NCBI GenBank assembly: GCA_027022105.1
Contig: JALVZH010000220.1
Span: 1 to 37,917, forward strand
DNA: 37,917 nt
Direction of reading: 5' to 3'
Source of the DNA: Bacteroidales bacterium
Lineage (GTDB): Bacteria > Bacteroidota > Bacteroidia > Bacteroidales > F082
This document shows, piece after piece, positions 8,404 to 16,721 of this stretch (positions within the stretch are counted from its first letter, which is position 1; every line of letters begins with the position of its first letter). The position numbers and the translations under genes were made by a program. Under the pieces are notes generated by a model. It did no database searches and was not told the DNA's origin. It saw nothing but the letters and a program-made list of their open reading frames with translations.

Positions 8404-9072
8404 TTAAACCTCAATAACCCTTGAAGGACTGCTGTCAACAGCATGGTACATGGCTGCAAAAGCCGACATTATCAGCATAATAGCAGGAATAATGCCTATT
8501 ATAAAAAGTAAAAGTCCGACAAAGACTATCAATATAGCTACTATCCCCATGAAGAAAATTTGCCAAGAATACCCTGAGGTCATCTTCCAACTGGTGGAAA
8601 TGGCAGCGGTGGCGTTCAATCCCTTGTCGGTTACCAGGAAGGGAACAAAAGAGAGCCGGATGGCAAAAATAATTCCCGGAATAATTAACAGGAAAATGCC
8701 CGCAACAATAATTATTGTTGTCAACAGGTAAGCCATCATTATATCGAGGTAACGGGGGCCAAAGCAGGAAAAAGTATCTTTAATGTCGAAAGGCTCACCA
8801 CGTACGGCTTTCAGAAATACAAAATAGCCGCTGAAAGAGATGGGGCCTGTGAGTAAAACGGATATCAAAAACGAAAGAGAACCTGCACTAAAGGTTATTC
8901 TGTTGGAATAATCATAATTATGACTCGTAATATTAGGCAGGCTGCCGGCAATAATGACTATAAGTGCAACAACGAGCAACGGCACAAAGTTTCTTTTCAT
9001 AATCTGCCATCCGTAGGAATATACCGAACCGGCGTCAGGATATAAACCGGGAAAAGGTTTGTTGTTTTCCAT
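8404..9072 (-). CDS. Multi-pass membrane protein (DUF975/GPDPase-membrane-domain-like)
   Basis: A 222-residue integral membrane protein with about five or six hydrophobic segments: around 29-45, 65-90, 112-135, a re-entrant LLIIPGIIFAIRLSFVPFL stretch, and a final long segment near 172-205. The IPGIIxAxRLSFVPFL and AISTSWKMTSGY motifs recall the DUF975/YciC/glycerophosphodiester-phosphodiesterase membrane-domain group, whose function is mostly unknown. It is monocistronic with its own promoter at 9089-9096. Confidence 0.75.
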   Translation of the reverse strand: MENNKPFPGLYPDAGSVYSYGWQIMKRNFVPLLVVALIVIIAGSLPNITSHNYDYSNRITFSAGSLSFLISVLLTGPISFSGYFVFLKAVRGEPFDIKDTFSCFGPRYLDIMMAYLLTTIIIVAGIFLLIIPGIIFAIRLSFVPFLVTDKGLNATAAISTSWKMTSGYSWQIFFMGIVAILIVFVGLLLFIIGIIPAIMLIMSAFAAMYHAVDSSPSRVIEV

Positions 9073-9088
9073 GGTTTTAATTTTTCTT

Positions 9089-9096
9089 CAAATATA
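9089..9096 (-). promoter_or_regulatory. -7 element TATATTTG for the membrane-protein gene
   Basis: On the minus strand TATATTTG lies 16 nt upstream of the ATG at 9072, matching TAnnTTTG. This implies a very short leader. Confidence 0.6.
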
Positions 9097-9144
9097 GAAA
9101 TTTTTTTATCCTGCCGACCACAAAAATCATTTTTCATTGCAAGC

Positions 9145-9173
9145 AAAAAAGCCATCCTGAGGATGGCTTTTTT
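9145..9173 (-). terminator. Rho-independent terminator (bidirectional shape)
   Basis: AAAAAAGCCATCC-TGA-GGATGGCTTTTTT is a perfect 13-bp stem with a T-tract on either strand. It lies 70 bp downstream of the barrel-protein gene that ends at 9244 and closes that transcript. Confidence 0.9.
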
Positions 9174-9243
9174 GGCATATTATATATAATAAAATGATTT
9201 GCTACTGTTCATCATTTATAATGAACTCCGGAATTCCATTACT

Positions 9244-9846
9244 TTAAAAAACATACGATAACCCTATGTTTATTGTAAAATAAGTAATAGAAGGAGTGTC
9301 TTTTGTTTTTGCCGCCCAATTGTATTTCACATTGGCATTAACTCCGGTATTTCCTTCACCAAAAGGAATAATAATACCCACTTCGGGAGCAAGTGCAAAA
9401 TGCCATGCTTTGTTCTGCACATAATAAATTCCCATATAATTGCGCTGATCGGCATACATGGTACCAACTCCAAGTCCTGCATAAGGCATCATCTTTGTTT
9501 GTGAAAAATAGTAGTGGGTTGTGAGCATAATGGGAATTGTATTAATGTTCGTTCTGTTGTATCCGTAAACTGTTGCCGTATTACTAATCTGTAATTCAGT
9601 AAATCCGTTATTATGATAAAAGATATTCCATCCGGCAATACCACCTACAGTAAGATTATCGGTTACAAAACCTGCACCATTAATGGAAAAGCCGCGTAAC
9701 GAGGGAGATGGAGTAAAATCCGAGGTTTCGCCCGTTCCGAAACCTATATTCCAGTCGAAGTTCCAAACGCCCCCTCCTTGTGCAAAGGAGGAAAGACTAA
9801 ACAGAAAAATAAATACCGGGGTTAAAAGTTTTTTATAATTTTTCAT
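9244..9846 (-). CDS. Outer-membrane beta-barrel (porin-family) protein
   Basis: A 200-residue exported protein with a signal peptide (MKNYKKLLTPVFIFLFSLSS, cleaved near SFAQ). It has alternating amphipathic strands rich in Gly/Tyr/Asn and ends in an aromatic-terminated strand, TINIGLSYVF, as typical of 8-strand OmpA/OprF-like barrels. It lies 20 bp downstream of the DUF4136 lipoprotein and is followed by a strong terminator, so the two form a small operon. The ligand or cargo is unknown. Confidence 0.8.
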   Translation of the reverse strand: MKNYKKLLTPVFIFLFSLSSFAQGGGVWNFDWNIGFGTGETSDFTPSPSLRGFSINGAGFVTDNLTVGGIAGWNIFYHNNGFTELQISNTATVYGYNRTNINTIPIMLTTHYYFSQTKMMPYAGLGVGTMYADQRNYMGIYYVQNKAWHFALAPEVGIIIPFGEGNTGVNANVKYNWAAKTKDTPSITYFTINIGLSYVF

Positions 9847-9866
9847 GGCTATTATTCTTTTAAGGG

Positions 9867-10532
9867 TTAGTTGTGTTTAATTTCGGGTGATTGCTTAAAT
9901 GCCTGATCAATGCCTCTCTCTATTCTGCCAACAGGATCGCCACCGTTCAACACGCCCTGAATTCCTGCATTCCAGTAAACACGGGCCAAGGTGTCACCTT
10001 CAATTATATCATAATCATCGGGATTGGTCATATCCCAAACAACAGTTCCGGTAGTATAGCTTGAATAAACAGGATAAGGAGGATAATATCCCGGAGGATA
10101 ATAACCGGGCCATCCACCCCAACCCCAACCGGGATAACCGCCCCAGTAAGGATAATAAGGATACCACCAACCCACACTAACAGTGGTGGAAGTAAATGCT
10201 CCCACAAGAATAACCACATCGGGTTTTCCCTGATCCTCTTCGGTAATTCTTGTATAACCGGAATTTGCCATATTATCTGCTATTTTATTTAAAATAGCAC
10301 TGGATATTTCTTCGTCCAACGGTGTAGTGTTCTCCTCATCCCCCAAAACATAAACCGTATCTTTCATAAAATAAGTGGAGACTTTGGAAAAATCAACCGA
10401 ATCGTTGTATGTAGTAAATACTATATCAGTCTGTTCCGCTGTCAAAGAATCATCGGGATAGCAGCCCTGAAAAACCAGAACGACTGCAAACAATAATCCG
10501 ATGGAAAATAAATAAAAAGATTTCCTTTTCAT
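9867..10532 (-). CDS. DUF4136 lipoprotein
   Basis: A 221-residue lipoprotein. A signal sequence ends in a lipobox with Cys24 (VLVFQGC). The DUF4136 pattern follows: an early 'FSKVSTYFM' strand, a helix ending MANSGYTRITEEDQGKPDVVI, a Tyr/Trp/Gly/Pro-rich loop (about 125-160) and a 'TGTVVWDM' strand. The start at 10532 is chosen because the longer frame adds 20 residues that overlap the promoter. It is co-transcribed with the following barrel protein, suggesting an envelope pair. DUF4136 has no established molecular function. Confidence 0.85.
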   Translation of the reverse strand: MKRKSFYLFSIGLLFAVVLVFQGCYPDDSLTAEQTDIVFTTYNDSVDFSKVSTYFMKDTVYVLGDEENTTPLDEEISSAILNKIADNMANSGYTRITEEDQGKPDVVILVGAFTSTTVSVGWWYPYYPYWGGYPGWGWGGWPGYYPPGYYPPYPVYSSYTTGTVVWDMTNPDDYDIIEGDTLARVYWNAGIQGVLNGGDPVGRIERGIDQAFKQSPEIKHN

Positions 10533-10572
10533 ATAAAATCGATTTTTAGTTAAATTTATAATTATGAGCATG

Positions 10573-10580
10573 CAAAAATA
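10573..10580 (-). promoter_or_regulatory. -7 element TATTTTTG for the DUF4136 operon
   Basis: On the minus strand TATTTTTG lies 40 nt upstream of the ATG at 10532 and fits TAnnTTTG. No good TTTG box is seen upstream. Confidence 0.5.
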
Positions 10581-10634
10581 AGCAAAATTCAAGAACGCAA
10601 TTTACAATTCTGAATAGTATAAACTAAAAAAACG

Positions 10635-11480
10635 TTAAACGATATATTTATACTTCTCGGGATGAACACTCAAAACCGGTATGGGCGAATGGTTTACCAT
10701 TTGAGCGGCATAAGGCCCCAGCCAAAGATTCATAGTGGTGGTCTCCTGCTCGGTCATTATGGATATAAGGTTTGCATCCACTTTCAAGGCATAATCGATA
10801 ACCGTTTCCGAAATATTATCGGCTTCGAGATACACCTTTTTATACCGGATATTATTCTCTTTTAAATATTGTTCCGCCTGGCCGGCATAATTCTGAATCC
10901 GGTAACGGATATCCTCCAGACCGGAAGTATAAAGACCCAGTATATGAACTTCCGAATCGAAATATTTGGCCAGCAAAGCCGTGATGGGTAATTTTTGTAA
11001 GGTAACTTTAGTACTGTCGAGTGGCATTACAATTATTTTCAAATCTCTGCTGATGTCCACACCACCCCTGATAGAGATAATGGGAAGTTTGGATGAAGAG
11101 ACAATACGGTTGGCATTGCTACCAATCCAAAACTCTTCGAAACCGGAACTGCCATGTGTTCCGATAACAATCAGAAACGAGCCTTTTTTTTCTGCAGCTT
11201 CGCATATAACCTTATATACTTTGCCTTTTCCAATGAAAAAATCGATTTTGTTTTTTTTCAGAACCGGTTGATATTTCTCAATCAATTTAGTAAACCGCGC
11301 TTCCACTTCGGAGATAAGGTTTTCGGGTTCCACCGAAAAAATTTCCTTTGAGTAATCCAAATGGTTGGCCCAAACCATTGTAATGTCGGCATTGGCTTTT
11401 TCGGCAATGGTTACGGCATGTTCCAAAGCATTTATGGAACAATCGGAAAAATCGACTCCTACGATAATATTTTTATTCAT
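10635..11480 (-). CDS. Tandem universal stress protein (UspA family)
   Basis: A 281-residue protein with two Usp domains. The first (about 1-140) has the N-terminal 'IIVGVDFSDCSINALEHA' strand-loop and the nucleotide-binding motif GTHGSSGFEEFWIGSNANRI, so it probably binds ATP. The second (about 148-281) ends in LGPYAAQMVNHSPIPVLSVHP and lacks the G-x2-G-x9-GS motif, so it is likely non-binding. It overlaps the end of the SPOR gene by 8 bp (translational coupling) and is the last gene of the Usp-SPOR-Usp operon. Usp proteins respond to starvation or oxygen stress; the specific role here is unknown. Confidence 0.9.
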   Translation of the reverse strand: MNKNIIVGVDFSDCSINALEHAVTIAEKANADITMVWANHLDYSKEIFSVEPENLISEVEARFTKLIEKYQPVLKKNKIDFFIGKGKVYKVICEAAEKKGSFLIVIGTHGSSGFEEFWIGSNANRIVSSSKLPIISIRGGVDISRDLKIIVMPLDSTKVTLQKLPITALLAKYFDSEVHILGLYTSGLEDIRYRIQNYAGQAEQYLKENNIRYKKVYLEADNISETVIDYALKVDANLISIMTEQETTTMNLWLGPYAAQMVNHSPIPVLSVHPEKYKYIV

Positions 11481-11916
11481 GATTTGAATTATTAGGGGGT
11501 TGCAATGATTCTTCGGATTCGGGTTTAAACCTTATTTTGTCTTTAATTTCCCAGGCATAAGGATAAACAGATTTAACCTTGTCAAGAAATTTCAGGGCTT
11601 CGAGGCGGGTTCTGAAATCCCCTACCCTGACACGGTAATAGGGTTCTCTGAATGAGATATAGGCATGAGTGCCAACAAACTTTTCTTCAAACCTGGTTTT
11701 TACACTCCAGGCCGAATCGAGGGCATAATTTCCGGTCTCTTTAAAAATCTGTATTCTGAAACCGTCGATATAGGGATATTTCTGATTCTGCGCTTTATGC
11801 AAATTGATCAGTGAGTCTATTCCCGGGTCGCCAATGAATTCAGGTTGCTCGTAATTTTGTGCCCGGAGCGATACAATTAACAACAAAAAAATTCCTCCTG
11901 TTAAAATCCTTTTCAT
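11473..11916 (-). CDS. Exported SPOR-domain protein
   Basis: A 147-residue secreted or periplasmic protein: signal peptide (MKRILTGGIFLLLIVSLRAQ), a short linker, and a SPOR domain from about residue 50 (DGFRIQIFKETGNYALDSA ... YYRVRVGDFRTRLEALKFL). SPOR domains bind septal denuded peptidoglycan. The frame is open to 11970, but the added residues MVDGRKKEKREKKK would mask the signal peptide. GAGGA stands just before the 11916 ATG, so I choose that start. It sits between two Usp genes and overlaps the downstream one by 8 bp, an unusual operon partner. Confidence 0.82.
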   Translation of the reverse strand: MKRILTGGIFLLLIVSLRAQNYEQPEFIGDPGIDSLINLHKAQNQKYPYIDGFRIQIFKETGNYALDSAWSVKTRFEEKFVGTHAYISFREPYYRVRVGDFRTRLEALKFLDKVKSVYPYAWEIKDKIRFKPESEESLQPPNNSNHE

Positions 11917-11962
11917 TTCCTCTTCTACTTTTTTCTTTTCTCTTTTCTCTTTTTTTCTTCCA

Positions 11963-12802
11963 TCAACCATACTGTTTCGATCGCAAACTAATCACCGGCA
12001 TCGGCGCATTGTTAATCAACTGCTGTGCATACGGGCCTAAAAACTTGTTGGCGGTGGTAGTGCCTTGTTCCGTCATTATGGCAATGATATCGGCGAGATT
12101 GGCTTTGGCATATTTTAAAATTCCCGCAGCAACATTTTCCGTTTCGATGGTATGCATTTCAAATATCACCTCTTTTTTCTTCAGGCAGTCAACAGCTTCT
12201 TCTCCAAAACCGTCAATCCGTTTTTTGATAATTTTTAGCGGAGTATTATATACTTTCAGCAAATCGATGGTGGCACCGAATTTTTGTGCCAGTTCGGCGG
12301 CAAAAGGCAGCTTTTGCTTTGTTTCCAACGAGCTGTCCAACGGCACAAGAATGCGTTTTATCTCTCTTTCTATGTCATAATCGGGACGGACGGTAATTAC
12401 GGGGCAGGGTGCCGATGTGGTAATACGGTATGCATTGCTTCCTATCCAAAACTGTTCGTAACCCGAAACACCATGAGTTCCCGCCACAACAAGCTCTGCT
12501 TCAATTTGTGCGGCTACCTTGGCTATCTCCTGATAAACTTTGCCTTTACGTAATACCACATGGATAGTCCCCGATTTAAGCAGGTGACCATTTTTTTCCG
12601 AGAACTCTTTCAGAAAGTTCTTTTTCTCTATGCGCACTTCACCGTCGATAGTTCCCATAATGTTGTCCTGCAAAGCAGTATTATCAACCCATACAAGATG
12701 AATATCAGATGAAAAAATATTGGCAAACTTCAGGGCATAATGAAATGCATGTATGGCATTTTTTGAAAAATCAAATGCAACAATGATGTTTTTCATTTCC
12801 AC
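11963..12802 (-). CDS. Tandem universal stress protein (UspA family)
   Basis: A 279-residue two-domain Usp, paralogous to the protein at 10635-11480. The first domain carries GTHGVSGYEQFWIGSNAYRI, the ATP-binding motif. The second ends LGPYAQQLINNAPMPVISLR without the motif. It is the first gene of the operon. A strong Shine-Dalgarno sequence (AAAGGAGGA, 8 nt before ATG) precedes it, which is unusual in Bacteroidota. Confidence 0.9.
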   Translation of the reverse strand: MEMKNIIVAFDFSKNAIHAFHYALKFANIFSSDIHLVWVDNTALQDNIMGTIDGEVRIEKKNFLKEFSEKNGHLLKSGTIHVVLRKGKVYQEIAKVAAQIEAELVVAGTHGVSGYEQFWIGSNAYRITTSAPCPVITVRPDYDIEREIKRILVPLDSSLETKQKLPFAAELAQKFGATIDLLKVYNTPLKIIKKRIDGFGEEAVDCLKKKEVIFEMHTIETENVAAGILKYAKANLADIIAIMTEQGTTTANKFLGPYAQQLINNAPMPVISLRSKQYG

Positions 12803-12803
12803 A

Positions 12804-12813
12804 TCCTCCTTTC
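12804..12813 (-). promoter_or_regulatory. Unusually strong Shine-Dalgarno sequence
   Basis: On the minus strand GAAAGGAGGA lies about 8 nt upstream of the Usp ATG at 12802. Most other genes in the window show no such sequence. Confidence 0.7.
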
Positions 12814-12828
12814 TTTTCTTTATTTACC

Positions 12829-12844
12829 GTTTGCCATTGCAAAC
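12829..12844. promoter_or_regulatory. Palindrome GTTTGC-CATT-GCAAAC upstream of the Usp operon
   Basis: A perfect 6-bp inverted repeat with a 4-nt spacer, 27 bp upstream of the Usp start codon in the leader. It could be an operator for a dimeric regulator. A matching promoter was not identified with confidence. Confidence 0.35.
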
Positions 12845-13146
12845 ATGGGTAAAAAAATTAATCCGTATCCATAGAAGTTATTATTTCTACAGGTAGCTAA
12901 TTTACACAAAAAATGTTTTGCCCCGACAAAGAACAGAGAAATTATTTTACAGTCCTTACATAAGATATGGTTAGAAAAAAATTTGTTTTTGGTTACGCCT
13001 TACGATTTTGTATGGTTTACTCTACGATTTTAATGAATACCGGCACCCCGAAATATTCACCATAAAGAATAATATACAGAAATACAGGCAACTGCAGTTT
13101 GCGGCACAGACATTGTTTGGTCATCTCGCAACAAAAAAATAAAGCT
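12845..13146. other. Divergent intergenic region, no gene seen
   Basis: About 300 bp separating the minus-strand Usp operon from the plus-strand zinc-ribbon gene. It should contain both promoters. No open frame, RNA gene or clear repeat is visible. A TTTACACAAAAAATG-like AT-rich stretch lies at 12901-12916 without a confident promoter call. Confidence 0.5.
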
Positions 13147-13467
13147 ATGATACTTATTGCTATCGGTGCTTATTTGATAATCACTTTCATCCTGACCATA
13201 GTCGGGCTTGAAAGAAACAGCGAAGGCCTGAAGGTTTTCCTGTTAAGTCTGGTTCTTACACCCATCTTTGGGTTTCTATATTTACTCAAAGAAAAACGCA
13301 AAGCGGGAAACATTAAATACTATTATTGCTCCGAATGTGATTATGTTTATCCGCTCAAAATGAAGCATTGCCCTATCTGCGAAGAGAAAGGCAAAAAAGT
13401 AAAATTGGTTAAATACGAAAGCCCTTATAAACTCTCAGAAGTTTACACTAACCTCAGCCTTGCTTAA
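13147..13467 (+). CDS. Small membrane protein with C-terminal zinc ribbon
   Basis: A 106-residue protein of unrecognised family. Two hydrophobic segments (about 2-20 and 28-47) are followed by a short basic stretch and a four-cysteine zinc ribbon, CSECDYVYPLKMKHCPIC. I use the ATG at 13147; the upstream one at 13099 adds 16 polar residues before the first membrane helix. It is monocistronic and closed by a strong terminator. The ribbon probably faces the cytoplasm. No function is inferred. Confidence 0.75.
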   Translation: MILIAIGAYLIITFILTIVGLERNSEGLKVFLLSLVLTPIFGFLYLLKEKRKAGNIKYYYCSECDYVYPLKMKHCPICEEKGKKVKLVKYESPYKLSEVYTNLSLA

Positions 13468-13472
13468 CTTGC

Positions 13473-13522
13473 GCCCCCATCCTTACCCTTTAGTAACCGC
13501 CTCCGGGATGGGGGCTTTTTTA
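13473..13522 (+). terminator. Rho-independent terminator
   Basis: GCCCCCATCC (13473-13482) pairs perfectly with GGATGGGGGC (13506-13515), followed by TTTTTTTA. It begins 6 bp after the stop codon of the zinc-ribbon gene. Confidence 0.9.
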
Positions 13523-13705
13523 TTTTCCGGCATTTATATTTTACCTTCATTATCACCACTATAGCCTGAATCGGGTTTTTGGTTAAATACCGGCTACCAA
13601 TTACTTTTTTTATTGATTTTGAACTTTTCGGTAAGGGGAAAAGGCAGGTCAGCTGTCATAATAATATACAAACATTATTTAAATAACCTCTTAAACCTTT
13701 TGAAA

Positions 13706-16138
13706 ATGAAAAAACTGCATTTCCTCACCGGCCTGTTTACAACAATCTTCATTTTTTTCAACATAACTTTCGCTTTGGGTCATCAGGTAACCCTGAACCT
13801 TACACAATGTGACCCCGATGCCGGTACAGGCGATTATTTTGCGGAGATATACGGAACCGATACCGCCGGAATAGTGCACGATTATACATTACAGCAGGAT
13901 TCGGGTTATTTTGTGTTTCCCGATGTAGCTACCGGTTATTACGAAATTGCCGCTTACCGCGAAGGGTTTAAACTTTATAAGCACTCTCAGGTATTCATAA
14001 ACAACAATTTACAAGAAGACATAGTGCTGGAACAAAATCTGCTTCCGCCTTCCGGTTTTGCATTTGATGCCCAATCGCTGGTGGCTGTCTGGGACGACCC
14101 CAAACTTACCCTGATGGATGAGAAGTTTGAAAATCCCGTGTTTCCTCCACTCGGGTGGCAGGGTAATCTGTTTGTAAAGAGCAACGACAACTCTTTTCCT
14201 TACATTGATCCATGGCCTTCCAACTATGCCGCCGAACCTTCATCGCAAGGGGTAACGGGAACGGCGTACCTCAAGACTACCCCCGTTGATTTACGCGAGG
14301 CATCCCATTTTAACCTGAGTTTCGATTATCTTTTTATTACGGAAGCCGGCGAATCGGCATATGTGGAGTATTCAACCGACGGCGGTACCACCTGGTATCT
14401 TTTGGATTCCATAGAGCCATCGGCACATTGGGGAAGCGCTGTTTTCGACCTGGCTTTTTTGTCGGGTGCAGGAGGGAAACGCATGGTGAATTTCAAATTT
14501 GTTTTTGAACATCCTGAAAACAATTCTTCGGTGGGAGCCATTGACAATGTGCAGGTTTTCAGTAGTGTTTCTTTACCTGAAACTTACTCGATTTACCTTG
14601 ACGGAGAACTTACGGACCAATTGCCTGCAACCGTTCACAGCGACACGCTTTACTGTATCGATTACGGCGAGCTGCACAATATTGCCGTTTCGGCCGGTTA
14701 TTCCTGCGGCACGGGTAATTCGGACCCCCTTGATTTCTTTTCGGAGTTTCTTCCCATGGTTAAAAAACCTTTTTTTACTTATAATGAAGGTGACAATTAT
14801 GTTACCTTTCACCTTGAAGCCGACGACAGTTGCGATTCCACCTGGCAATATTTCGGATTGTTGGGTTTCAATATTTTCAGGGACGGCGACAGCATTATGA
14901 ATGTTCCGTTTGTTCCCGGTCAGGGCAATATTATCTATGCTGTTGACGAACCCGGTATAAACAGCCACCATTATTGTGCCTCGGCCGTTTACGATTTGAC
15001 CTATTGGGGATACCCCGGACAAACGGCACAATCGGCAACAGTATGCGACAGCGTTTTTGTTGCTTACGGCAATTCCATCCCTTTTACGGAAGAGTGGAAT
15101 TCGGGAGATTTTGAATTTAATCACTGGTATGCCGATGCATATTGTGTTGTTGACAACAGCGCAGGAAATCCCGCCCCTTCCGCGGTTTTTAATACCATGC
15201 CCGGACAAAGCAACTATGAACAACAGTTGGAATCGTATCCTCTGCTTACCAATAACAAAGCCGGTGCCCTCTGGCTCGATTTTGATATAAAACTGGAAGA
15301 TACCGCCGTTTATGCCGGTCAGTTTCTTGTGCCGGAAGTAAGAGACATCAACGGAGTGTGGCATGCCACGGATATCATTACCGGAACACAAAGTTTCGAT
15401 TGGGAGAACAAAAAGACCGATGTTACCGGCATGGTAATGGCAGGCGTTTCGGTACTCAGGTTTACCGTTTCGGGAGATCCCCAAAATACTAACAGAAAGT
15501 GGTATCTCGATAATATAAAGGTATATCGTACCTGCCGGGCTGCCGGTGAGTTGACTGCCAATTACATTTGGGACGGAACCTTCGGGATAAAAGTGCAATG
15601 GCATCATACTTTTTCGGATAACCCGAACGAAAACAAAGGGTTACAAGGGTTTAACCTCTATCGTAAAAGCGACAACATGAATGATTACGAACTTTACCGG
15701 TTTATTCCTTTTGCCGATACCGGATACATTTCATACAACGACATGTGGCCCGATGTTGATCCCCAAACGGGATACTTTTATAAGTTGACCGCTTTGTATG
15801 TTGTGCAAGACGACACTCTGGAATCGGAGTTTGCAAAATCATTGTTGGAACCGGACAACGATTTTGTTTATGCATTCGTAACCGGCAAAAACGAACTTTC
15901 GACCGGCGACGGTGTGGTTGTGTATCCGGTGCCTGCTGCAGGAAGCCTGTTTGTGCAAGCAGCCGGTACCATTGACAAACTGGAGCTTTATTCCGTTTCG
16001 GGGCAAAAAATAAAGGATTTCCGAAGCAACGGTTCGTCAACTCAAAAAATTGATGTTCACGATATTCCTCCGGGAGTTTATTTTCTGAAAATAAAATGTA
16101 ACAATAAAAGTCCGGTTAAAAAGATAGTGGTGAAATAG
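13706..16138 (+). CDS. Type IX-secreted multidomain surface protein
   Basis: An 810-residue secreted protein. The signal peptide is MKKLHFLTGLFTTIFIFFNI. A carboxypeptidase-regulatory-like beta-sandwich follows (GYYEIAAYREGFKLY). Next is a 'choice-of-anchor J'/MAM-like jelly-roll domain (FENPVFPPLGWQGN ... FNLSFDYLF), fibronectin-type linkers, then a second similar jelly-roll region. The C-terminal type IX sorting domain (VYPVPAAGSLFV ... LYSVSGQKIKDF ... IPPGVYFLKI ... KKIVVK) directs export through the T9SS and attachment or release at the surface. No catalytic motif is evident, so it may be an adhesin or a non-catalytic binding protein. I prefer the start at 13706, since it places the signal peptide at the N-terminus. 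Confidence 0.85.
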   Translation: MKKLHFLTGLFTTIFIFFNITFALGHQVTLNLTQCDPDAGTGDYFAEIYGTDTAGIVHDYTLQQDSGYFVFPDVATGYYEIAAYREGFKLYKHSQVFINNNLQEDIVLEQNLLPPSGFAFDAQSLVAVWDDPKLTLMDEKFENPVFPPLGWQGNLFVKSNDNSFPYIDPWPSNYAAEPSSQGVTGTAYLKTTPVDLREASHFNLSFDYLFITEAGESAYVEYSTDGGTTWYLLDSIEPSAHWGSAVFDLAFLSGAGGKRMVNFKFVFEHPENNSSVGAIDNVQVFSSVSLPETYSIYLDGELTDQLPATVHSDTLYCIDYGELHNIAVSAGYSCGTGNSDPLDFFSEFLPMVKKPFFTYNEGDNYVTFHLEADDSCDSTWQYFGLLGFNIFRDGDSIMNVPFVPGQGNIIYAVDEPGINSHHYCASAVYDLTYWGYPGQTAQSATVCDSVFVAYGNSIPFTEEWNSGDFEFNHWYADAYCVVDNSAGNPAPSAVFNTMPGQSNYEQQLESYPLLTNNKAGALWLDFDIKLEDTAVYAGQFLVPEVRDINGVWHATDIITGTQSFDWENKKTDVTGMVMAGVSVLRFTVSGDPQNTNRKWYLDNIKVYRTCRAAGELTANYIWDGTFGIKVQWHHTFSDNPNENKGLQGFNLYRKSDNMNDYELYRFIPFADTGYISYNDMWPDVDPQTGYFYKLTALYVVQDDTLESEFAKSLLEPDNDFVYAFVTGKNELSTGDGVVVYPVPAAGSLFVQAAGTIDKLELYSVSGQKIKDFRSNGSSTQKIDVHDIPPGVYFLKIKCNNKSPVKKIVVK

Positions 16139-16643
16139 GGTGGAGGCTGTTAGTAATACAAAATTTAAAGAATGCTGAAAAAAATATCAAAAAAGGTCAA
16201 AGATACCATTGCGTTACATTTATGGGGACTCTTCGGAATTGCCTTCGCATTACTCAACCCACACGATTCCTCTGAGTGGCGGGGGGTGGGATTGGATGTT
16301 ATTATGCTTCCGGAATTTTTGAAAACTGTTTTTTCGTAACCTTTATCCCTATTCTCATTATTCTGAGCCATCCAAACAAAAGCATGCGGGCAGGAATGGC
16401 GATGAATCTCCGAACTTCCTCGCGTTGATTATTTGGCATTGCATTATTAATTGGAAGATTAATCGAACACTCCTGCCTTTTGGCAAACCTTTCAGCACCC
16501 TCCGGGTTATCGGGAAAAGGTATTGTACAAAATCATTTGCCCAACAATAAACCTCGTAACCTCATAACTTCTGAACCTTTGAACCTTTGAACTTCTGAAC
16601 ACCTGTCCGCCGCAGGCTGATCAAAATAAATAAGAACAACCGT
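16139..16643. other. 500-bp gap without a gene
   Basis: No supported coding region. Frames here are short, and the minus-strand one at 16165-16371 translates low-information repeat-like sequence. The part near 16550-16600 is a short tandem repeat annotated separately. Confidence 0.6.
16550..16600 (+). repeat. Short degenerate tandem repeat (AACCTTTGAAC-type)
   Basis: Reiterations of AACCTC/AACTTCTG/GAACCTTTGAACCTTTGAAC form an imperfect 7-10-nt repeat. It lies about 120 bp upstream of the EF-G2 gene. No function is visible. Confidence 0.5.
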
Positions 16644-16674
16644 GTTGATAATTGCTGTAATTTTTTTACATTTG
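16644..16674 (+). promoter_or_regulatory. Promoter of the EF-G2 gene
   Basis: GTTG (16644-16647) is followed after 19 nt by TACATTTG (16667-16674), fitting the Bacteroidota TTTG-N19-TAnnTTTG promoter. The box runs into GCGCCC, also seen after the trpS -7 box. The leader to the ATG at 16722 would be about 42 nt. Confidence 0.65.
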
Positions 16675-16721
16675 CGCCCTTATTGAAAAAAATATGCTAA
16701 TTAATTAATAATTTGTCAATT

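Noticed and set aside
16165-16371. Minus-strand ORF of 68 residues in the gap before the EF-G2 gene
   Set aside because: No family resemblance, no start context, and low-information repeat-like sequence (NPTPRHSEESCGL) of a type commonly seen as spurious translation.
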